Part shown: positions 52,256 to 60,316 of the stretch, in pieces | Numbering within the stretch: the first letter of the stretch is position 1 | Layout: each line of letters starts with the position of its first letter | NCBI RefSeq assembly: GCF_024764775.1 | Contig: NZ_JALIGC010000040.1 | Location: forward strand, 248,001 to 312,000 | DNA from: Scandinavium manionii | GTDB lineage: Bacteria; Pseudomonadota; Gammaproteobacteria; Enterobacterales; Enterobacteriaceae | Length of the DNA stretch: 64,000 nucleotides | Reading direction: 5' to 3' | Notes under the pieces: generated by a model | Seen by the model: the letters and a program-made list of their open reading frames with translations, nothing else | What the model was told of the DNA's origin: nothing | Database searches by the model: none | Program-made: the position numbers and the translations under genes

Positions 52256-53289
52256 AAGAAATTCCCACTCTGGCGCCAGATGGCCTGCCCTTCCGCCTGC
52301 TTACCCTGCGCAATAGCGCGGGGATGGTCGTGACATTAATGGACTGGGGCGCAACGCTGCTGTCCGCGCGCATTCCGATGCAGGACAGTTCGGTACGCGA
52401 AGCTCTTCTCGGCTGCGCCAGCCCGGAACAGTATTCGCAGCAGGCGGCGTTTTTGGGTGCGTCGATTGGTCGTTACGCCAACCGCATCGCCGACAGCCGT
52501 TTTACCCTCACCGGCACGACCTATGAACTGGCCCCGAGCCAGGGCCCGAACCAGCTGCACGGTGGCCCGGAAGGGTTTGATAAGCGTCGCTGGCAGGTTG
52601 TGAATCAGAATGATGAATCAGTGTTGTTTGCGCTGGAATCTGCCGATGGTGACCAGGGTTTCCCAGGAAATCTTAGCGCCACAGCGCATTACCGTCTGAC
52701 CGAAGACAACCGTATTGCCATTGAATACCGAGCCACGGTGGATAAAGCCTGCCCGGTAAACCTGACCAACCACGTCTATTTCAACCTTGATGGCGGTCAG
52801 AGCGACGTGCGCAAACATAAGCTGCACATTGCGGCTGAGGCGTATCTGCCGGTAGATAACATGGGTATTCCGCGCACTGGCCTGAAAGACGTGGCGCAAA
52901 CCAGCTTCGATTTCCGCCAGCCCAAAATCATTGCCAGCGAGTTCCTGAGCGATGACGATCAGCGTCAGATGAAAGGCTACGACCATGCCTTTTTACTCTC
53001 GACCCAGGGCGAACTGTCGCAGGCCGCCGCGACCGTCTGGTCTGCGGATGAAAAGCTGCAGCTGAAAGTCTACACCACCGCGCCGGCGCTTCAGTTCTAC
53101 ACCGGTAATTATCTCGGCGGCACACTGTCGCGCGAAACCGAGCCGTATGCCGACTGGCAAGGGCTGGCGCTCGAAAGCGAATGTCTGCCTGACAGCCCAA
53201 ATCACCCGGAATTCCCACAGCCGGACTGCGTGCTGCTGCCGGGGGAAGAATACGTCAGCATCACCGAATACCAGTTTACCTCGTTGTAA
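52249..53289 (+). CDS. galM: Galactose mutarotase GalM (aldose 1-epimerase)
   Basis: GalM, 346 residues, interconverts alpha and beta anomers of galactose. The catalytic histidines lie in GPNQLHGGPEGFDKR and VNLTNHVYFNLDG, and the catalytic glutamate in GLALESECLPDSPNHP. It is the last gene of galETKM, followed by a terminator. Confidence 0.95.
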   Translation: MLKEIPTLAPDGLPFRLLTLRNSAGMVVTLMDWGATLLSARIPMQDSSVREALLGCASPEQYSQQAAFLGASIGRYANRIADSRFTLTGTTYELAPSQGPNQLHGGPEGFDKRRWQVVNQNDESVLFALESADGDQGFPGNLSATAHYRLTEDNRIAIEYRATVDKACPVNLTNHVYFNLDGGQSDVRKHKLHIAAEAYLPVDNMGIPRTGLKDVAQTSFDFRQPKIIASEFLSDDDQRQMKGYDHAFLLSTQGELSQAAATVWSADEKLQLKVYTTAPALQFYTGNYLGGTLSRETEPYADWQGLALESECLPDSPNHPEFPQPDCVLLPGEEYVSITEYQFTSL

Positions 53290-53294
53290 TCTCT

Positions 53295-53320
53295 GCCCTC
53301 CGTCAGGAGGGCTTTTTTTT
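53295..53320 (+). terminator. Terminator of galETKM
   Basis: GCCCTCC-GTCA-GGAGGGC followed by eight T residues, directly after the galM stop. Confidence 0.93.
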
Positions 53321-53451
53321 CGCCAGATTGCTGAAAGTAGCGCCAGTCAACGACAAAAAGACAACGTCCAATTCACAAGCCGCTTACACTACGTCGCTAT
53401 TTTCGCTATGGTTAAGGATAAGCGTTGCCGTCCGTCGCGAGGCGGCAATAT

Positions 53452-53470
53452 AATGAGAATTGTTATCATT
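53452..53470. promoter_or_regulatory. Fur box upstream of gpmA
   Basis: AATGAGAATTGTTATCATT matches the 19-bp Fur consensus at most positions and lies 24 bp before gpmA. Fur control of gpmA is known in E. coli. Confidence 0.78.
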
Positions 53471-53493
53471 CAATCTAGTTCAGGAGTAACAGT

Positions 53494-54246
53494 ATGGCTG
53501 TAACTAAGCTTGTGCTTGTTCGCCACGGCGAAAGCCAGTGGAATAATGAAAACCGCTTCACCGGTTGGTATGACGTTGATCTGTCTGAGAAAGGCGTTGG
53601 CGAAGCGAAAGCAGCAGGGAAACTGTTGAAGGACGAAGGCTTCAGCTTTGATTTTGCTTACACCTCTGTGCTGAAACGTGCCATCCACACCCTGTGGAAC
53701 GTACTGGACGAACTGGATCAGGCCTGGCTGCCGGTTGAGAAATCCTGGAAACTGAACGAGCGTCACTACGGCGCGTTGCAGGGTCTGAACAAAGCAGAAA
53801 CCGCTGAAAAATACGGTGATGAGCAGGTTAAGCAGTGGCGTCGTGGTTTTGCCATTACCCCGCCAGAACTGACCAAAGATGACGAGCGCTACCCGGGCCA
53901 CGATCCGCGCTACGCGCAGCTGACCGACAAAGAGCTGCCGGTAACAGAAAGCCTGGCGCTGACTATCGACAGGGTTGTGCCTTACTGGAACGAAACCATT
54001 CTGCCACGCCTGAAAAGCGGCGAGCGCGTGATCATCGCCGCTCACGGTAACTCCCTGCGTGCGCTGGTGAAATACCTGGACCACATGGGTGAAGACGAAA
54101 TTCTCGAACTGAACATCCCAACTGGCGTACCGCTGGTGTATGAGTTCGACGAAAACTTCAAGCCTATCAAACACTACTATCTGGGTAACGCTGACGAAAT
54201 CGCAGCTAAAGCAGCTGCCGTTGCCAACCAGGGTAAAGCGAAGTAA
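53494..54246 (+). CDS. gpmA: 2,3-bisphosphoglycerate-dependent phosphoglycerate mutase GpmA
   Basis: GpmA, 250 residues, interconverts 3- and 2-phosphoglycerate. The phosphohistidine is in LVLVRHGESQWNNENRFTGW (His11), the catalytic region includes LNERHYGALQGLNK, and the second histidine is in IIAAHGNSLRALVKY. It stands alone between strong terminators. Confidence 0.97.
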   Translation: MAVTKLVLVRHGESQWNNENRFTGWYDVDLSEKGVGEAKAAGKLLKDEGFSFDFAYTSVLKRAIHTLWNVLDELDQAWLPVEKSWKLNERHYGALQGLNKAETAEKYGDEQVKQWRRGFAITPPELTKDDERYPGHDPRYAQLTDKELPVTESLALTIDRVVPYWNETILPRLKSGERVIIAAHGNSLRALVKYLDHMGEDEILELNIPTGVPLVYEFDENFKPIKHYYLGNADEIAAKAAAVANQGKAK

Positions 54247-54261
54247 GTTTTCGCCAGACAT

Positions 54262-54293
54262 AAAAAAAGCGTGGAGCATTCCACGCTTTTTTA
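54262..54293. terminator. Terminator of gpmA
   Basis: AAAAAGCGTGGA-GCAT-TCCACGCTTTTTT, a long symmetric stem with A- and T-runs, usable from both gpmA and the convergent aroG. Confidence 0.93.
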
Positions 54294-54338
54294 TTGCCCG
54301 CTATTCAGCAAATCCGCCCGTTTTACCGGGCGTTGAGC

Positions 54339-55391
54339 TTAACCGCGACGCGCTTTAACGGCGTTAGCCAGCTGGCGCAGAACCGCGTCGGTGTCGTCCC
54401 AGCCAATGCAGGCATCAGTGATGCTTTTGCCGTAGGTCAGCGGCTCACCGCCTTCCAGATTCTGATTACCTTCCACCAGATGGCTTTCAATCATCACGCC
54501 GACAATCGCTTTCTCGCCGGAAGCAATCTGACCCGAAACGTCGGTCGCTACGTCCATCTGCTTTTTGAATTGCTTGCTGGAGTTGGCGTGACTGAAATCG
54601 ATCATCACCTGAGATGGCAGGCCTGCTTTCTGCAGCCCTTCTTTGACCATTGCCACGTGATGCGCGCTGTAGTTTGGTTCTTTACCACCGCGCAGGATGA
54701 TGTGGCAGTCGCCATTCCCGCTGGTGTTCACAATCGCCGAATGGCCCCATTTGGTGACCGACAGGAAACAGTGCGGCGCACCGGCAGCGTTGATCGCGTC
54801 AATCGCCACTTTGATGGTGCCATCAGTACCGTTCTTGAAGCCAACCGGGCAAGAAAGACCGGAAGCCAGCTCACGGTGAACCTGAGATTCCGTTGTGCGC
54901 GCGCCGATTGCGCCCCAGCTCATCAGGTCAGCCATGTACTGCGGGGTAATCATGTCGAGGAACTCGCCCGCCGCTGGCAAACCGCTGTCGTTGATTTCCA
55001 GCAGCAGCTTACGCGCAATACGCAGGCCGTCATTGATCTGGAAGCTGTTGTCCATGTGCGGATCGTTAATCAGCCCTTTCCAGCCCACGGTGGTACGCGG
55101 CTTCTCGAAATAGACGCGCATGACGATTTCCAGCTCGCCTTTCAGCTCATCGCGCAGCGTGAGCAGACGGTTCGCGTATTCCTTCGCTGCCACAGGATCG
55201 TGAATCGAGCACGGACCAATCACCACCAACAGGCGATCGTCGTTACCTTTGAGGATCTTGTGGATCGCTTTACGCGCGTGAGAAACCGTGTTGGCCGCAT
55301 TTTCAGTGGCAGGGAATTTCTCAAGGAGCGCTACAGGAGGTAATAACTCATTGATCTCTTTAATGCGTAAGTCGTCGTTCTGATAATTCAT
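54339..55391 (-). CDS. aroG: Phenylalanine-sensitive DAHP synthase AroG
   Basis: AroG, 350 residues, condenses phosphoenolpyruvate and erythrose-4-phosphate in the first shikimate step and is inhibited by phenylalanine. LLVVIGPCSIHDP contains the metal cysteine near residue 61. RVYFEKPRTTVGWKGLINDPH, GARTTESQVHRELASGLSCPVGFKNGTDG and IDFSHANSSK follow. The start (MNYQNDDLRIKEINELLPP) is the standard AroG N-terminus. A TyrR box lies upstream. Confidence 0.97.
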   Translation of the reverse strand: MNYQNDDLRIKEINELLPPVALLEKFPATENAANTVSHARKAIHKILKGNDDRLLVVIGPCSIHDPVAAKEYANRLLTLRDELKGELEIVMRVYFEKPRTTVGWKGLINDPHMDNSFQINDGLRIARKLLLEINDSGLPAAGEFLDMITPQYMADLMSWGAIGARTTESQVHRELASGLSCPVGFKNGTDGTIKVAIDAINAAGAPHCFLSVTKWGHSAIVNTSGNGDCHIILRGGKEPNYSAHHVAMVKEGLQKAGLPSQVMIDFSHANSSKQFKKQMDVATDVSGQIASGEKAIVGVMIESHLVEGNQNLEGGEPLTYGKSITDACIGWDDTDAVLRQLANAVKARRG

Positions 55392-55461
55392 GATCTTTCC
55401 AGCGTTGCCATACTTATATAATTGAGTGCAATGCCTTCAATCTAACTTGTCGGCCTGAAAG

Positions 55462-55479
55462 TGTAAACGGGCTTTTACA
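55462..55479. promoter_or_regulatory. TyrR box of aroG
   Basis: TGTAAA-CGGGCT-TTTACA is a perfect TyrR palindrome (TGTAAA-N6-TTTACA), 71 bp upstream of aroG, as in E. coli. Confidence 0.9.
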
Positions 55480-55548
55480 CTCGAGCAGGATAATTCCTGG
55501 AATTCCCCTAAAAAACACCAGAAAGTAGCGAGAAGTGAGATCTCCGCT

Positions 55549-55563
55549 ACACTTTTTAAGTGT
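55549..55563. promoter_or_regulatory. Inverted repeat in aroG/ybgS interval
   Basis: ACACTT-TTT-AAGTGT is a perfect repeat about 150 bp upstream of ybgS. It may belong to the ybgS promoter. The rest of the 318-bp gap (55392-55709) shows the TyrR box and no further gene. Confidence 0.4.
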
Positions 55564-55709
55564 AAATGCTGAGATTTAAATCTTTAACGGGATTCCAGAC
55601 TGACATAAATCAGTATTGCGGAATCTTTAGCCATGTCGCGACGCGCACAGGCAGTTATGCACTGTTGGAAGAAGTTATCCGACCTAACGACCATAACAGG
55701 AGCATCCCC

Positions 55710-56087
55710 ATGAAAAACAATACACTGGCAACGATTTTCCTGACAGCAACCCTTTCGATGATAAGCGGGGCGGCTTTCGCTGCCGACAGCGCTTCCGATA
55801 ACAACGGCCAGGCGAATTCTGCGGCCGATGCGGGTCAGATGGCACCCGATGCCCATCAGAATATTGCGCCAAATGGTGTCGATAACAGCAATGTGAACAC
55901 GCAGTCCAGCGGCACGATGTTGCACCCGAACGGATCCAGCAGTGATGCGCAGCACATGAGCAAAGATGAGATCCACAAAAACTCGATGTGTAAAGACGGT
56001 AAATGCCCGGATATCAACAAGAAAGTTGAAACCGGTGACGGCATGAACAACGATGTGAATACCAAAACCGATGGTACTACGCAGTAA
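55710..56087 (+). CDS. ybgS: YbgS-like periplasmic protein
   Basis: This 125-residue protein has a Sec signal peptide (MKNNTLATIFLTATL... cut near AFAAD). The mature part is hydrophilic and Asn/Asp/Gly-rich, with a short Cys pair in SMCKDGKCPD. It matches E. coli YbgS in sequence and position between aroG and zitB. Its function is unknown. I use the ATG at 55710, after AGGAGCATCCCC; a longer frame from 55566 is not supported. Confidence 0.9.
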   Translation: MKNNTLATIFLTATLSMISGAAFAADSASDNNGQANSAADAGQMAPDAHQNIAPNGVDNSNVNTQSSGTMLHPNGSSSDAQHMSKDEIHKNSMCKDGKCPDINKKVETGDGMNNDVNTKTDGTTQ

Positions 56088-56107
56088 TCCCCGTTCCGCC
56101 CTTCCCC

Positions 56108-56136
56108 AAAAGGAGAGCCTTGCTCTCCTTTTTTAT
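56108..56136 (+). terminator. Terminator of ybgS
   Basis: AAGGAGAG-CCTTG-CTCTCCTT followed by TTTTATTT, 20 bp after the ybgS stop. Confidence 0.9.
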
Positions 56137-56206
56137 TTGTATGCGAAATGGCTAAATATCTGTAATCATGTCATGCACTAACACTTAAATTTGGCAGGAT
56201 TTGTGT

Positions 56207-57151
56207 ATGGCGCATTCACATTCCCACACCCCATCACCGCAGGCCGATAACGGGAACGCTCGCCGTTTGCTGCTGGCGTTCCTCATTACCGCAGGCTTTA
56301 TGGTAGTCGAAGTGATCGGCGGGCTTATCTCCGGTTCACTGGCGCTGCTGGCCGATGCCGGGCACATGCTGACCGACGCCGCCGCATTGCTCTTCGCGCT
56401 GATGGCGGTGCATTTCGCTCGCCGTCCACCGAATTCACGCCACACTTTTGGCTGGCTGCGACTGACGACCCTTGCTGCGTTCGTGAATGCGATCGCTTTG
56501 GTATTGATAACGGTCCTGATTGTCTGGGAAGCGATCGTGCGTTTCCGCCATCCGCAGCCTGTCGCTGGCGCAACCATGATGATCATCGCCATAGCAGGTC
56601 TGTTAGCCAATATTCTGTCATTCTGGATTTTGCATCGCGGGAGCGAGGAGAAAAACCTGAACGTGCGCGCCGCAGCCCTGCATGTTCTCGGTGATTTGCT
56701 CGGTTCTGTGGGAGCGATTGTCGCGGCCATCGTCATCCTGACCACCAGCTGGACGCCCATTGACCCGATTTTGTCCATTCTGGTGTCATGCCTGGTGCTG
56801 CGCAGCGCCTGGCAACTGCTGAAAGAGAGCGTGAATGAACTGCTGGAAGGTGCGCCCGGCTCGCTGGATATCGGCGCGCTCAAGCGCGGGCTGCGCCGTG
56901 AAATCCCGGAAGTGCGCGATGTGCATCATGTTCACATCTGGCTGGTCGGTGAAAAACCGGTGATGACCTTACACGTGCACGTGATTCCGCCGCACGATCA
57001 CGACGGGCTGCTGGATAAAATCCAGCACTATCTGGAACATAATTATCAGATAGCGCATGCCACTATCCAGATGGAATACCAGCCCTGTAGCGGCCCAGAA
57101 TGCCATCTTAACGAAACACAGGCCGAACACCCGCACCATCACCACCATTAA
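56207..57151 (+). CDS. zitB: Zinc efflux cation-diffusion facilitator ZitB
   Basis: ZitB, 314 residues, exports Zn(II) by proton exchange. His-rich ends are visible at both termini (AHSHSHTPS; HPHHHHH). Six transmembrane helices include the metal-site segments LLADAGHMLTDAAAL and ALHVLGDLLGSVG. The cytoplasmic C-terminal domain has VHHVHIWLVGEKPVMTLHVHV. I start at the ATG at 56207. It converges on pnuC with a 4-bp overlap. Confidence 0.95.
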   Translation: MAHSHSHTPSPQADNGNARRLLLAFLITAGFMVVEVIGGLISGSLALLADAGHMLTDAAALLFALMAVHFARRPPNSRHTFGWLRLTTLAAFVNAIALVLITVLIVWEAIVRFRHPQPVAGATMMIIAIAGLLANILSFWILHRGSEEKNLNVRAAALHVLGDLLGSVGAIVAAIVILTTSWTPIDPILSILVSCLVLRSAWQLLKESVNELLEGAPGSLDIGALKRGLRREIPEVRDVHHVHIWLVGEKPVMTLHVHVIPPHDHDGLLDKIQHYLEHNYQIAHATIQMEYQPCSGPECHLNETQAEHPHHHHH

Positions 57152-57867
57152 TTGGAAAGCGCGCGAGAGCCTCGTTCACGCGCGCTATTAATCCACATCC
57201 GGCTCCCATTCAGCGCGATAAACGTCAACAGCAGATATTCGAGCGACATCGCATACACGCCCTGTCGCGCAAAAATTACCACGCTGATAACGTTGATAAT
57301 CACCCACAGCAGCCAGTTTTCGACGTATTTGCGGGTCATCAGGATCATCGCCACAATCGATAACACCATCATGCAGGAATCCCAGAACGGGAAGGCATCC
57401 GGCTGCAGTTCGGGCATCGCGACGTTTAGCCCCACGCTTTGCATGACTGAGACCGCCACACGGGTCAGGAAGGCAAAAACAGGATTGATAAACACGGTCA
57501 TCAGCCCGATGGCCACCACGCACACCGCCAGCCAGGCAAGCGCTTTGCGTAATGGCAACCAACGGATTTGCAGTTCAGCCTGATTCTGGCTGGTTTGCCG
57601 CGACCAGGCATACCAGCCGTAAATATTCGCAGCGAAGAAAAACAGCTGCAGCAACAGGCTGGCATAGAGTTGAATCTGGAAAAAGATTATCGCGAATAGC
57701 GTGACGTTAAGCAGGCCAAAAGCGTAGTTGCTGATTTTCTCAAGGCTGGCAAGCCAGATACAGAGCAGGCCGGCCACGGTTCCCACCGCCTCAATCCACG
57801 ACAGGTCGTAACCGCCTGCGCCTATCGGGATGTGGACCAGAATATTTTGTGTACTGAAGAAATCCAT
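57148..57867 (-). CDS. pnuC: Nicotinamide riboside transporter PnuC
   Basis: PnuC, 239 residues, is an inner-membrane facilitator of nicotinamide riboside with seven predicted helices. WIEAVGTVAGLLCIWLAS near the start, the IYGWYAW motif and NWLLWVIINVISVVIF match the substrate-site region. It follows nadA by 53 bp, the usual NadR-controlled operon. Confidence 0.95.
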   Translation of the reverse strand: MDFFSTQNILVHIPIGAGGYDLSWIEAVGTVAGLLCIWLASLEKISNYAFGLLNVTLFAIIFFQIQLYASLLLQLFFFAANIYGWYAWSRQTSQNQAELQIRWLPLRKALAWLAVCVVAIGLMTVFINPVFAFLTRVAVSVMQSVGLNVAMPELQPDAFPFWDSCMMVLSIVAMILMTRKYVENWLLWVIINVISVVIFARQGVYAMSLEYLLLTFIALNGSRMWINSARERGSRALSN

Positions 57868-57920
57868 TTTATCTCCGTCCTGTCAGCCAAAAGGTTTTAT
57901 GGGCGTGCTGATGAACATGT

Positions 57921-58964
57921 TTATGAACGTAGTGTAGCTGCAAAATCCAGCATCCGATTAAGCGGCAGCAAAGCACGCTCTCGCAGCGCGGCATCAACAT
58001 GTATCTCATGTTCAGCGCCACCGTGTTCCAGGCCGTCTGCGATGGCTTTCAGGCCGTTCATAGCCATCCACGGGCAATGTGCGCAGCTACGACAGGTCGC
58101 GCCCTCTCCCGCGGTTGGCGCTTCCAGCAATTCCTTATCGGGTACCGCCTGCTGCATCTTATAGAAAATCCCACGGTCGGTGGCGACGATCAGCTGCGGA
58201 TTAGGCAACGTTTTCGCAGCCGTAATCAGCTGGCTGGTTGAACCTACCGCGTCGGCCATATCGACAATCGACTGTGGTGACTCCGGATGTACCAGAATCG
58301 CCGCCTCGGGATACAGCGCCTTCATGCGGGCCAGCGCCTGCGTTTTAAACTCGTCATGCACGATACATGCGCCCTGCCAGCAAAGCACGTCTGCGCCAGT
58401 CTGCTTTTGGACGTAACGACCCAGATGACGATCCGGGGCCCAGATAATTTTCTCTCCGAGGCTGTCCAGATGTTCAATCAGTTCAACAGCAATGCTCGAC
58501 GTGACCACCCAGTCAGCGCGTGCTTTGACCGCGGCTGAAGTATTGGCGTACACCACTACCGTGCGATCCGGGTGGGCATCACAGAATTTATTGAATTCAT
58601 CAATCGGACAGCCCAGATCGAGGGAGCATTCTGCATTCAGCGTTGGCATCAGAATGGTTTTTTCCGGGCTGAGGATTTTTGCCGTTTCGCCCATGAAGCG
58701 CACGCCTGCGACCAGCAGCGTGGAGGCCGAGTGTCGAGCGCCGAAACGCGCCATTTCGAGGGAGTCTGAAATACAGCCGCCCGTTTCCTCTGCCAGCTGC
58801 TGGATTTCCGGGTCGGTATAGTAGTGCGCGACCATGACCGCATCTTTCTCTTTAAGAAGACGCTTTATCTTTTCGCGATAAAAATGCTTTTCATCCGCGC
58901 TGAGTGGCACGGGCTTCGGCGGGAAGGGATAAATTGCGGCTTCCGGATCAAACATTACGCTCAT
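57921..58964 (-). CDS. nadA: Quinolinate synthase NadA
   Basis: NadA, 347 residues, condenses iminoaspartate and DHAP into quinolinate for NAD synthesis using a 4Fe-4S cluster. The three cluster cysteines are in NAECSLDLGCP, CWQGACIVHDEF and ATCRSCAHCPWMAMNGL. It is the first gene of nadA-pnuC, behind a NadR box. Confidence 0.96.
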   Translation of the reverse strand: MSVMFDPEAAIYPFPPKPVPLSADEKHFYREKIKRLLKEKDAVMVAHYYTDPEIQQLAEETGGCISDSLEMARFGARHSASTLLVAGVRFMGETAKILSPEKTILMPTLNAECSLDLGCPIDEFNKFCDAHPDRTVVVYANTSAAVKARADWVVTSSIAVELIEHLDSLGEKIIWAPDRHLGRYVQKQTGADVLCWQGACIVHDEFKTQALARMKALYPEAAILVHPESPQSIVDMADAVGSTSQLITAAKTLPNPQLIVATDRGIFYKMQQAVPDKELLEAPTAGEGATCRSCAHCPWMAMNGLKAIADGLEHGGAEHEIHVDAALRERALLPLNRMLDFAATLRS

Positions 58965-59038
58965 CTTGGGCTTCTCGTTTTACTGGCTTAACCAAACCAT
59001 CGCCAATCGGCAGTGTTTTGCGAGTACTTAGGTGATGG

Positions 59039-59056
59039 TGTTTTATATACTAAACA
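59039..59056. promoter_or_regulatory. NadR box upstream of nadA
   Basis: TGTTTT-ATATAC-TAAACA differs from the NadR consensus TGTTTA-N6-TAAACA at one base and lies 75 bp before nadA. Confidence 0.82.
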
Positions 59057-59112
59057 AGATAGCGAAAATCTGGGGAATTGTCGTGGGGAATTTGTTGAAC
59101 CGTAGAAAAGCA

Positions 59113-59455
59113 AAAGGCGCCTTTAGGGCGCCTTTCTACATTGGTGGGTCGTGCAGGATGATTCGCTTCGCTCACCCTTCGGGACGTCGCCGCAAACGGC
59201 TCCGTTGTCTCACTGCGTTCGACTCGAACCTGATGCAGGTTCTCATCCTGCCCGAATCGTATATAGCAAAAAGGCGCCTTTAGAGCGCCTTTCTACATTG
59301 GTGGGTCGTGCAGGATGATTCGCTTCGCTCGCCCTTCGGGCCGTCGCCGCAAACAGCTCCGTTGTCTCACTGCGTTCGACTCGAACCTGCAGCAGGTTCT
59401 CATCCTGCCCGAATCGTATATAGCAAAAAGGCGCCTTTAGGGCGCCTTTCTACAT
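59113..59455 (-). repeat. 157-bp tandem repeats with tRNA-Lys 3' fragments (rtT-like)
   Basis: Two near-identical units precede the last full tRNA-Lys gene at an exact 157-bp period: the tRNA-end motif TGGTGGGTCGTGCAGGAT occurs at 59142, 59299 and, as part of the real tRNA, 59456. Each period also has a terminator-like hairpin, AAAGGCGCC...GGCGCCTTT, at 59113, 59270 and 59427. Read on the minus strand, each unit ends with the last 18 nucleotides of tRNA-Lys including CCA, then a hairpin. This architecture is like the tyrT/rtT repeats of E. coli. The stretch contains no protein gene. Confidence 0.85.
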
Positions 59456-59531
59456 TGGTGGGTCGTGCAGGATTCGAACCTGCGACCAATTGATTAAAAG
59501 TCAACTGCTCTACCAACTGAGCTAACGACCC
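59456..59531 (-). tRNA. tRNA-Lys (TTT)
   Basis: The 76-nt gene begins GGGTCGTTAGCTCAGTTGG, has anticodon TTT in GACTTTTAATC, the T-arm GGTTCGAATCC and an encoded CCA. It is the last intact tRNA of the array and is followed by the tandem repeats. Confidence 0.98.
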
Positions 59532-59567
59532 CTTTCGGGATTTTCTTCGAAGACGCCACTGAGAAGA

Positions 59568-59643
59568 TGGTGGGTCGTGCAGGATTCGAACCTGCGACCA
59601 ATTGATTAAAAGTCAACTGCTCTACCAACTGAGCTAACGACCC
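59568..59643 (-). tRNA. tRNA-Lys (TTT)
   Basis: An identical 76-nt tRNA-Lys copy with encoded CCA, 36 bp upstream (minus strand) of the previous copy. Confidence 0.98.
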
Positions 59644-59696
59644 ATAAGGTCTTGCTTCGAAGAGGTACTACTTCACACTCGTCACCATCTCAAAGA

Positions 59697-59775
59697 TGGT
59701 GGGGCGTGCAGGATGACTCGACTTCGTCTCGCCCTTCGGGCCGTTGCTTGCGCAACGTTATCCTTCACGCTTAAC
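59697..59775 (-). repeat. Degenerate tRNA-tail repeat unit (second type, copy 1)
   Basis: It starts with TGGTGGGGCGTGCAGGAT, the tRNA-Lys 3' end with one substitution, then a spacer containing GACTCGACTTCGTCTCGCCC and the hairpin TTGCTTGCGCAA. A close copy lies at 59977-60051. It occupies the spacer between two intact tRNA genes. Confidence 0.75.
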
Positions 59776-59795
59776 ATCTGAGTAAGATGTTAAAT

Positions 59796-59871
59796 TGGTG
59801 GGTCGTGCAGGATTCGAACCTGCGACCAATTGATTAAAAGTCAACTGCTCTACCAACTGAGCTAACGACCC
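59796..59871 (-). tRNA. tRNA-Lys (TTT)
   Basis: An identical 76-nt tRNA-Lys copy, only 3 bp downstream of the tRNA-Val gene on the minus strand, so both must be processed from one transcript. Confidence 0.98.
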
Positions 59872-59874
59872 GAG

Positions 59875-59950
59875 TGGTGGGTGATGACGGGATCGAACCG
59901 CCGACCCCCTCCTTGTAAGGGAGGTGCTCTCCCAGCTGAGCTAATCACCC
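59875..59950 (-). tRNA. tRNA-Val (TAC)
   Basis: The 76-nt gene begins GGGTGATTAGCTCAGCTGG, with anticodon TAC in CCCTTACAAGG, T-arm GGTTCGATCCC and encoded CCA. Lys/Val mixing matches the lysT-valT array of E. coli. Confidence 0.98.
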
Positions 59951-59976
59951 GATACTGCGCTGGATACTTCTTTTAG

Positions 59977-60051
59977 TGGTGGGTCGTGCAGGATGACTCG
60001 ACTTCGTCTCGCCCTTCGGGCCGTTGCTTGCGCAACGTTATCCTTCACGTT
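59977..60051 (-). repeat. Degenerate tRNA-tail repeat unit (second type, copy 2)
   Basis: It begins with the exact 18-base tRNA-Lys end TGGTGGGTCGTGCAGGAT and then follows copy 1 almost base for base to TATCCTTCACG. It lies between the first tRNA-Lys and tRNA-Val. Confidence 0.75.
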
Positions 60052-60075
60052 TTACAATCGCATCCACTAAGCGAT

Positions 60076-60151
60076 TGGTGGGTCGTGCAGGATTCGAACC
60101 TGCGACCAATTGATTAAAAGTCAACTGCTCTACCAACTGAGCTAACGACCC
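60076..60151 (-). tRNA. tRNA-Lys (TTT)
   Basis: The first gene of the array on the minus strand, 76 nt with encoded CCA, identical to the other three copies. Confidence 0.98.
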
Positions 60152-60202
60152 ACTATTTCCGCGGCTTTCAGGATGTTTGATATCCCTTGGCAACGGCGGC
60201 AT

Positions 60203-60230
60203 ATATTACTGGTTTCAGATTTGAGCGCAA
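60203..60230 (-). promoter_or_regulatory. tRNA array promoter
   Basis: On the minus strand, TTGCGC and TAATAT are separated by 16 bases, followed by the GC-rich discriminator GCCGCC typical of stringently controlled stable-RNA promoters. The start would be about 45 bases before the first tRNA. Confidence 0.6.
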
Positions 60231-60316
60231 CTAAAATTTCGAACAACTGCGCTTAACTGCTTATGATTCAGGCGGCATGACCAGAAATACTTCAATTTCA
60301 GGTCATGCCGTAAGCA

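Noticed and set aside
53470..54279. 269-codon open frame antisense to gpmA
   Set aside because: gpmA is unmistakable on the other strand and a terminator lies inside the antisense frame's 5' part.
54294..55343. 349-codon open frame antisense to aroG
   Set aside because: It mirrors the highly conserved aroG codons, has no recognisable domain and no ribosome-binding site; a codon-bias shadow.
59113..60151. Possible CRISPR array or phage attachment duplication
   Set aside because: The repeats are tRNA genes, tRNA ends and palindromic spacers, without regular short repeats or unique spacers. No integrase or phage gene is present, so att duplication by a prophage is unsupported.
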